Source of the DNA: Bubalus kerabau
Taxonomy: Eukaryota; Chordata; Mammalia; Artiodactyla; Bovidae
NCBI RefSeq assembly: GCF_029407905.1
Contig: NC_073635.1
Span: forward strand, 39,361,501 to 39,425,500
Reading direction: 5' to 3'
DNA length: 64,000 nucleotides
Shown here piece by piece: positions 57,446 to 64,000 of this stretch (the first letter of the stretch is position 1; every line of letters starts with the position of its first letter). The notes under the pieces are model-generated. The model worked only from the letters and a program-made list of their open reading frames with translations, was not told the origin of the DNA and made no database searches. The position numbers were made by a program, and so were the translations under genes.

Positions 57446-59998
57446 TGTTACACTTTTTGTTGCATGAAAGAAAATATTTAACTAATTCACTTGCACAGAG
57501 ATAGAAGCCAAAAATGGATTTGAAGCTAGTGGTGTTTCTTTCTCCTTTCCAGCTCCCACAAATGAAATGTACCTAAGGGAAATTTTACACTGAAGCTGAG
57601 TAAAAATAATTTCAGTTCTAGTAATCATTTTCCCAACATGGATCCTTCATTCTCTATTTTCCCCCTAGTATCTCTAAAAAGAATAGAGAGCACAAACTTA
57701 TTAAGACTATCAAATTACTTTTATTTTTTAGAAACTGAAAATGCTTGGATATTATATAGATAGTTTCATTATCTTATTTTTAGAGGTATTCTAAATGTGA
57801 ACTGCATCAGAGTCAGTCTATCTTTCCTGGAATGGAATTAGTTTTCCTCATATTTTCAGGGAATGTGATGCATAACACAGGTTACACATCAGAGTGTTCC
57901 CCAGAGATGACAGTTTTGATTCAGCATCCTACTGTTTCAAAAATACAGGCATATAATTATAAAATACTATTGGGCCGATATGCTGGGAGCTGTTGCTGTT
58001 TTGAAATGGATCAAATTAAAATGTCTTTGTTAGAGGTTAAAATCAACCACAGAAATTTTTTCTTACAACACAGGCTTATTTCTACATTTATGTATTAGAT
58101 TTATTAAACTGAACCCTTCCTAATAAACCTGCCTCACATTAAGTAAAAAAGATACAAGTAGATAAATACATAGAATTTCCCTGGGTCCTTCAAATGTGAT
58201 GTTCCTGTCAGTGATGCCTGTTTGTGTGTGCAGGTGAAGCGGAAGAGACCAATCTTTAAGCTCCAGTCCCTTCCACACTGTGCACACATGGAGATTGCTC
58301 TTTGATTTGCAGCTGCTATTTGCAGAGCTTGTCACTGTTTGCAATTCTGCTTCTTGGGGACACCTTAGGCCCAAATACTTAGCTCTAAAACTCTCCAGTT
58401 TCTGATTGCAGCAAGCCTGCCTGCTCTGTCTGCAGTTTCCTCAGAATTGACTCATGACAAAGTGCTGGAAACACTTTGCAGTTCTTATTTGTGTGCTGCC
58501 TGCTTCCATCTCCCTTCACATCACCATTCTCTTCTGTTGGAACTAACTTCTCCATAATTTTCACATTCAACTATGGGCATATTTTTCTTTCAAGGAGCAA
58601 TCTTTCCATTTTGGTGTCATTACTTTGTGATGAGAATAATCATTTCTGTTTTGATATCATTGCTTATGAAAACTCTGTCCTGGCCTTTTTTTAAATCAGA
58701 AATCATCAGGGACTCAGGTGAAGTGTATCAGAAAGAATGGACATAATATTAATTGTATATCCAGATTTTACTTATTTGGTTTTAATTAGTTAATTAAGAA
58801 GTTTTAATCAGTAGAACTTCAACTATCTCTAAGGTACTTTGATAGACCTGGGGCTGTGAAAATGTGTAAGATTTAAGCTCTTTCCTATATTTATAAAAAT
58901 ATTAATTTGAATATTAAATATTTCTTTATTATCTCAAAGCAGAAAATACCTCAAAACTGGCAAGTGACACCCCGCCAAAACCAGAAAAGCAAAATAGAAA
59001 GAAGTAGAATATAATCAGGATCAAGGCTGTGAATTATAATTTTTCTTGAAATACACTTAAGACCTACCTAGCTACAATGTTCTATTGCAAAAATGTGTTA
59101 TCATTTGGCTAAAGGATCATGGGGATTCAGCATGAGAACTTATAAACTTGAACATTTATTTAAACTTTCAATTTAATAAATACTCAACATTATTTTTTAA
59201 TTTACAGATATTAAACTAACTCATGCTGCCTACTCTGAACACAATTTGTGTTCCTTAATTGTCTGAGGAAAGTGATATTGAAGAGATATTGGATATACCA
59301 CATGTAATAATTTAGTCAGATCATAAGGAAAACTTGCTTACTTTGAAATTTACACACTAGATAAGAACAATAATCCTTCTTTAACACATATAAAGATTCT
59401 AGAACACAGTTTTAAGAAAGTCTTGACTAACAAATAAAATTGCTAAAAAATATTTGACTATCTTTAGTTTGTTATTAATTTTGCTCAAATGATTACTTAC
59501 TTTTTGGTTTAGCAACAAAAAAAGATAGTTATTTTCTATAAAATTGAAAACCTGCAATCAACAGATATATATCTATTCTTGTGCTAATGGTATTATAGAC
59601 AGAATGTACCATATCAGATCGAAAATTTTTATATTTTGGGATTAGTATAAGTGAATCATCAAGAGATTAATGCATGTAACAAAAAGAAGTAGTGCTAAAA
59701 GATATAGCTTGAAATTTCTATGAAAAATACACTTTTATTCTCAATAGTCAGAAAACTCTACAAACCATTCATATAAAAGAAAGCCAAATAAGCATATAAT
59801 GTTTCTTTTTTCCTGTTTATATGACAATCTATTACTTCATAGCACAGCAGTATATCTGGTTTATCACTTTGAAATTTAGTGCTAACTACCCTAGCTGTTT
59901 CCAGATGCCAGTAGAAATTATTTTCTGCTTTGAAAATATCAATATAAGGAGGAATATATATCTATTTCCTCCATTTCACTCTCAGTTATACAAAATAT
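57446..59998. other. AT-rich DNA with no recognised gene
   Basis: Bases 58150-58560 are less AT-rich, with short frames on both strands, but no motif or family was recognised. Confidence 0.5.
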
Positions 59999-60006
59999 AG
60001 TGCCAT

Positions 60007-60638
60007 CAGTTCAGTTCAGTCACTCAGTCGTGTCCGACTCTTTGCGACACCATGAATCGCAGCACACCAGGCCTCCCTGTCCATCACCAACTTCCGGAGT
60101 TTACCCAAATTCATGTCCATCGAGTTGGTGATGCCATCCAGCCATCTCATACTCCGTTGTCCCCTTCTCATCCTGCTCCCAATCTCTCCCAGCATTAGGG
60201 TCTTTTCCAATGAGTCAACTCTTCGCCTGAGGTAGCCAAAATATTGGAGTTTCAGCTTTAACATCAGTCCTTCCAATAAACACCCAGGACTGATCTCTTT
60301 TAGGATGGACTGATTGGACCTCCTTGCAGTCCAAGGGACTCTCAAGAGTCTTCTCCAACACCACAGTTCAAAAGCATCAATTCTTCAGCGCTCAGCCTTC
60401 TTCACAGTCCAACTCTCACACCCATACATGACCACTGGAAAAACTATAGCCTTGACTAGAGGGACCTTTGTTGGCAAAGTAATGTCTCTGCTTTTTATGC
60501 TGTCTAGGTTGGTCATAACTTTCCTTCCAAGGAGCCTCTTTTAATTTCATGGCTGCAATCACTATCTGCAGTGATTTTGGAGCCCCCAAAAATAAAGTCT
60601 GACACTGTTTCCACTGTTTCCCCATCTATTTTCCATGA
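60007..60638 (-). mobile_element. BovB 3' fragment
   Basis: It begins CAGTTCAGTTCAGTCACTCAG at the BovB 3' end and is 5' truncated. The minus frame 60016-60345 encodes the C-terminal tail. The TSD AGTGCCAT is at 59999-60006 and 60639-60646. Confidence 0.92.
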
Positions 60639-60646
60639 AGTGCCAT

Positions 60647-61345
60647 AGGTCAACCTTATTTCCAGTTTTAAAGATGACTATATCCATTCTTCAGGTTCAG
60701 AAAGAATGAAAATTTTTGTCTAAAATTAACTAAAGAAAAGAAAATTATTTTCAATATATAAACAGATATATTTCACCATTCATAGCATACTTTTGGGTCA
60801 AGTGAGTAATTTGGTGACACTCTCCTGTTATTTGCAAAGCATATATTAGGTTTCAGAAATAGTCATTCAAGGTTCAAATTTTATATAGGACAGTGTTTAA
60901 TTGTTGAGAAATAGAGCACAAATTGACCTCACAGCATAATTATAAAAATTAGGTCTAATAAATAGGAATTAAAAGAACAAAATGCCAATGTAGTAAACAT
61001 TGTATTCAACTAGTCCTGTCATAAAAATATCAGTTCTGTGCTTAAAATCTTATAGTAATACTCTCAATTTGTTGTTGTGGGTGCCCTAACATTACATTTT
61101 AGTGTATTATTTTCCAATTAGCAATGTAATTATCTTCAGCTTTGATTGGATATCAGCTTCACATTCAAAAGAAGGTGTACCAGAGAAGCAATTTTACATT
61201 TCTCATATTTTTTGGTCCTTGAAAGTATGCAGGCTTGGTTTAAAAGCAGTAACATTTTCAGATAATTTTAGGGGATATATTCACATATATTTGATTTTTA
61301 AAATATCAAATAAAAAGCTGAAGTGTACAAAGGATAATATAGAAT
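60647..61345. other. AT-rich DNA with no recognised gene
   Basis: No coding region or repeat family recognised. Confidence 0.5.
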
Positions 61346-61490
61346 AATCCCTGGGTTGGGAAGATCCTTTGGAGGAGTAAAGGGCAACCCAATCCAGTAT
61401 TCTTTCCTGGGGAATCCCATGGACAGAGGAACCTAGTGGGCTACAGTGCATGGGGTTGCAAACAGCTGGACAAAACTAAGCTACTGAGAA
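61346..61490 (+). mobile_element. Bov-tA SINE, 5' truncated
   Basis: Only the body and tail are present, from CCCTGGGTTGGGAAGATCC. The tRNA head is missing. Confidence 0.87.
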
Positions 61491-61854
61491 CACACATACA
61501 CAAATCTAATACATTTATTTTAAATAAAATGTACTACTCCATTGTATTAATGTGCCATAAATTATTTACAGATTCCCAAATGCTATATCAATACACTGAG
61601 TTATACAATGAAATTATTTTTCATGTCTATTTTCATACAAGTGGATCTTCACTAGGATATATATTTGCTGTGTTCTTCAGTGTTCTATAAGCTCTTGAGT
61701 GGTACTATAATCTGAGATAATGCAGGTAAGAAATGCAAATCTATACTCACAGTACCTGTCAATTCAATGAAAGATAAAATCATTGTCTTTTCAAAGAGAA
61801 AATGAACCTATGTAATCAATCTGCTGGCCAATCTCACTAAATAATGGTGTCAGA

Positions 61855-62565
61855 TCAAATCCCAGCTACATTCTATGGTGCTGCTGTCCAGATTCATCAG
61901 TGAAAGTAAATAGAAGATACTTGGTAAAGTTAATTCTATTTTCCAGAGCCAATGCATAATCACCATCTCTGCCCTCATGTTTCTGTATTGATGTTCCTAT
62001 TGTACTAGCACAGGTGTGACTGAAGAGAGAGACTGATTGTCCTCCCCAGGACAAGTTCTATATCAATTGATAAATGAGTTAGAGTTAAACTTCCAAAAGA
62101 TAAATGCTGCTACTGCAGTATAAAAAGGTCCACAAAATGTCCTAAAACCAAAGAGAATTTTTTTTTAAAGGTACAAGTTAATTTCAAATTACTTTACTCT
62201 AGAGGATAAATTTGCTTTACTCTAGATATTGTCTCAGCAACACCTATACTATTAAATTCTACTTGTTTAGCAGATGTCTGAATCATTGAAAGGTTTATTT
62301 CACAGCTTCTGACATGTGTGTTTGTTATTAAGGCACCTAGATGATTTGCTACTTCCTGCTTGGCAGGTCCAATTAGCATTATGTCAAAAAGGTTCTGGGT
62401 CAGTTGATGCTTTACTGAATACTAATACAATTAAAGTATCTGCAGGAGATCAGGAGAGTTAACATGACCCACAGGCAAAACAATGCATGTATATTTCTGT
62501 CCTTGTCACATGAAAACAAAGAGATTTTCATCCTGCTTATTAGTGAAATACAATAGAACACATAT
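61855..62565 (-). pseudogene. ERV-L (class III) pol fossil: RT and integrase pieces
   Basis: On the minus strand, 62565-62180 has RT-like sequence. VLPVGHVNSPDLL precedes, after a shift, DIMLIGPAKQEVA, the region just after the catalytic Asp pair of ERV-L RT. Stops are frequent. Further on, 62050-61860 resembles the integrase N-terminal zinc region (HEGRDGDYALA). RNase H between them is missing. This is an ancient element, unrelated to the class I provirus at 25189. Confidence 0.65.
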
Positions 62566-64000
62566 GCAAAATCAATAATTCATGATAATTGATATAGACT
62601 GGGCTAATTTTATCAAATAAAAGAGTGGTGGTCTCCCCAACAGTATATTCCTTATTGTCTTAGAGATTAAAAGTCTTGTTGGGCCCTTCAGTAGAATAAA
62701 GGCAAATGATGGATTTTCAGGCCAAATACATTGAAATATTTTGAAAAAGCAACCTCCCTTAGTCTTCTGCCTCTTCCTAAGGAAATGTCAAATAAGTTCC
62801 AGGAACTCAATCATATTGATATAAAGCTATCATAACTTCTATACCTTAAAGAATACAGAGAGATTACTAGAACCAACTTCACATACTTTATTATTTATTT
62901 TTTATTAGAACCATGAATCTGGGGTAAATAATGACCTCTATATCTTTAAATTTTTCTATATTGTAACCTACAATCTACTCCCACACAAGTTCTCATGATC
63001 CTCAACCATACTTTTCCAGAATCTGCAATTTGGGGGGCATATACTATTTTCTCCTAGTCAGGTTTCCCTACTCATACAGCTGAGACATCACTATAGTAAT
63101 ATACAGAGTGGTTAAAAAGGCAAGTATTTGGAAAATAAAAAAAGACAAAAACTAACATCATTTGGAGGTAACTATTTTAGAGAGTGAGTTTTTTTATGTG
63201 CTCAGGGCAAATTTGAAATTCATGATTCTGTGGTGTATGCACTTGCGTGCATATACAAGACATTCCCTATTATATCTCAGATTTCCAGGACTGAGAAGAA
63301 TTATACTAATGCATAGGACTTATATTGCTCAACATAATATACCTTTAAAAGTCTTTAGAAGATCAATGAATTTCTAAGAAAATGAAGCCTGTGTAACTTC
63401 ACAGTAGTTTTGGATGTCAAAACTAGTTTAAATATATCCATTTTGTACTCCATCAGGACATGATGATAAAGTGTTTCATTAATTAAAAAAAATAAATACT
63501 AAAATAATTTCCTTTAATTTTGCTTTTATTACATGCATCCATGTAGTTTTTTGGACCTATAATATGTCAAGTTTTGTTCTCTCAAGAAAAATCTTATTAA
63601 GTTTTCATTATGAGCTTCATACAAGAGATCTCTGTATATATCATTAAGAAATGCCCTAAAATGTAATATTGAGAAAAGGAGAAAGCATTCATACTAGAAA
63701 TGAAAAAAAAAAAAAAAAACAAGCTTTGTATAGAATATTGATTCACAGTGAGAAATTTAAATTATGTGCATTCAATACATGTTAACTGAAGTAGGAGTGG
63801 ATGTCTCTGTCTTGTTAAATATTAAAATAAAAACATATCAGTATGCATCAATAAGATAGGCTATCATATTAAAATTCTCAGACTGCCTAAATAAATAATG
63901 TGCAAAAATAAGCAATTTCAAAACTTAGGACAGAAATTCTATTCACTATATGACTCAAATCTTTAGGAGAAGTTTTGCTGTATTTCAGTTGGTTTTTGTT
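62566..64000. other. AT-rich DNA with no recognised gene
   Basis: It includes an A-run at 63703-63719. More ERV-L sequence could lie at 62570-62900 but I cannot support it. Confidence 0.5.

Noticed and set aside
1..64000. A prokaryotic-type system (CRISPR, operon, toxin-antitoxin)
   Set aside because: No regularly spaced repeats, operon-like gene strings or ribosome binding sites. All long frames are explained by retroelements.

Overview
The window reads as intergenic or intronic DNA from a ruminant, most likely a bovid (cattle, sheep, goat or a relative). The sign is its repeat content: BovB (RTE) LINEs, Bov-tA and BovA2 SINEs built from a tRNA head and a BovB tail, young L1 of the bovine type, and a class I endogenous retrovirus. 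I recognise no exon of an active host gene on either strand. The only long open frame is an intact L1 ORF2. Most shorter frames are fragments of BovB, retroviral gag/pol or L1, or chance frames. Family names come from memory of consensus repeats; target-site duplications (TSDs) and motifs were read from the sequence.

Layout. 1-1000: a BovB 3' end and a Bov-tA. 1220-5986: a 5'-truncated young L1 with a nonsense-mutated ORF1 tail and a complete 1272-codon ORF2. 5990-10490: AT-rich DNA. 10496-14195: a BovB whose 5' half is inverted, bounded by an 11-bp TSD. 14446-16022: BovB and L1 scraps and a TA microsatellite. 18062-18295: Bov-tA. 19224-24996: a solo LTR split by a chimeric BovB composite that contains a large inverted repeat and a nested BovB.

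25189-33416: an internally deleted class I provirus with both LTRs, a tRNA-His-like primer site, gag (matrix, capsid, two zinc knuckles), protease, reverse transcriptase, a deleted RNase H/integrase region and only the tail of env. Its 5' LTR is interrupted by an inverted solo LTR of the same family, and its pol by a BovB. 33421-39060: an old L1 holding four younger insertions. 39480-41070: a second old L1 interrupted by a fragment of a ZHX-family homeobox gene, probably ZHX2. 42292-43980: a 1.65-kb A-tailed retrocopy of an unidentified RNA between 18-bp TSDs. 44000-64000: AT-rich DNA with scattered SINEs, BovBs, an L1 3' end, MIR and L2 relics, and an ERV-L pol fossil.

The genes do not form a pathway. 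The window is a record of nested retrotransposition, and its most informative parts are the junctions: inversion at an internal A-tract, fold-back BovB, LTR inside LTR, internal-only fragments, template-switch scars and the unidentified retrocopy. I found no CRISPR array, operon, or tRNA or rRNA gene.
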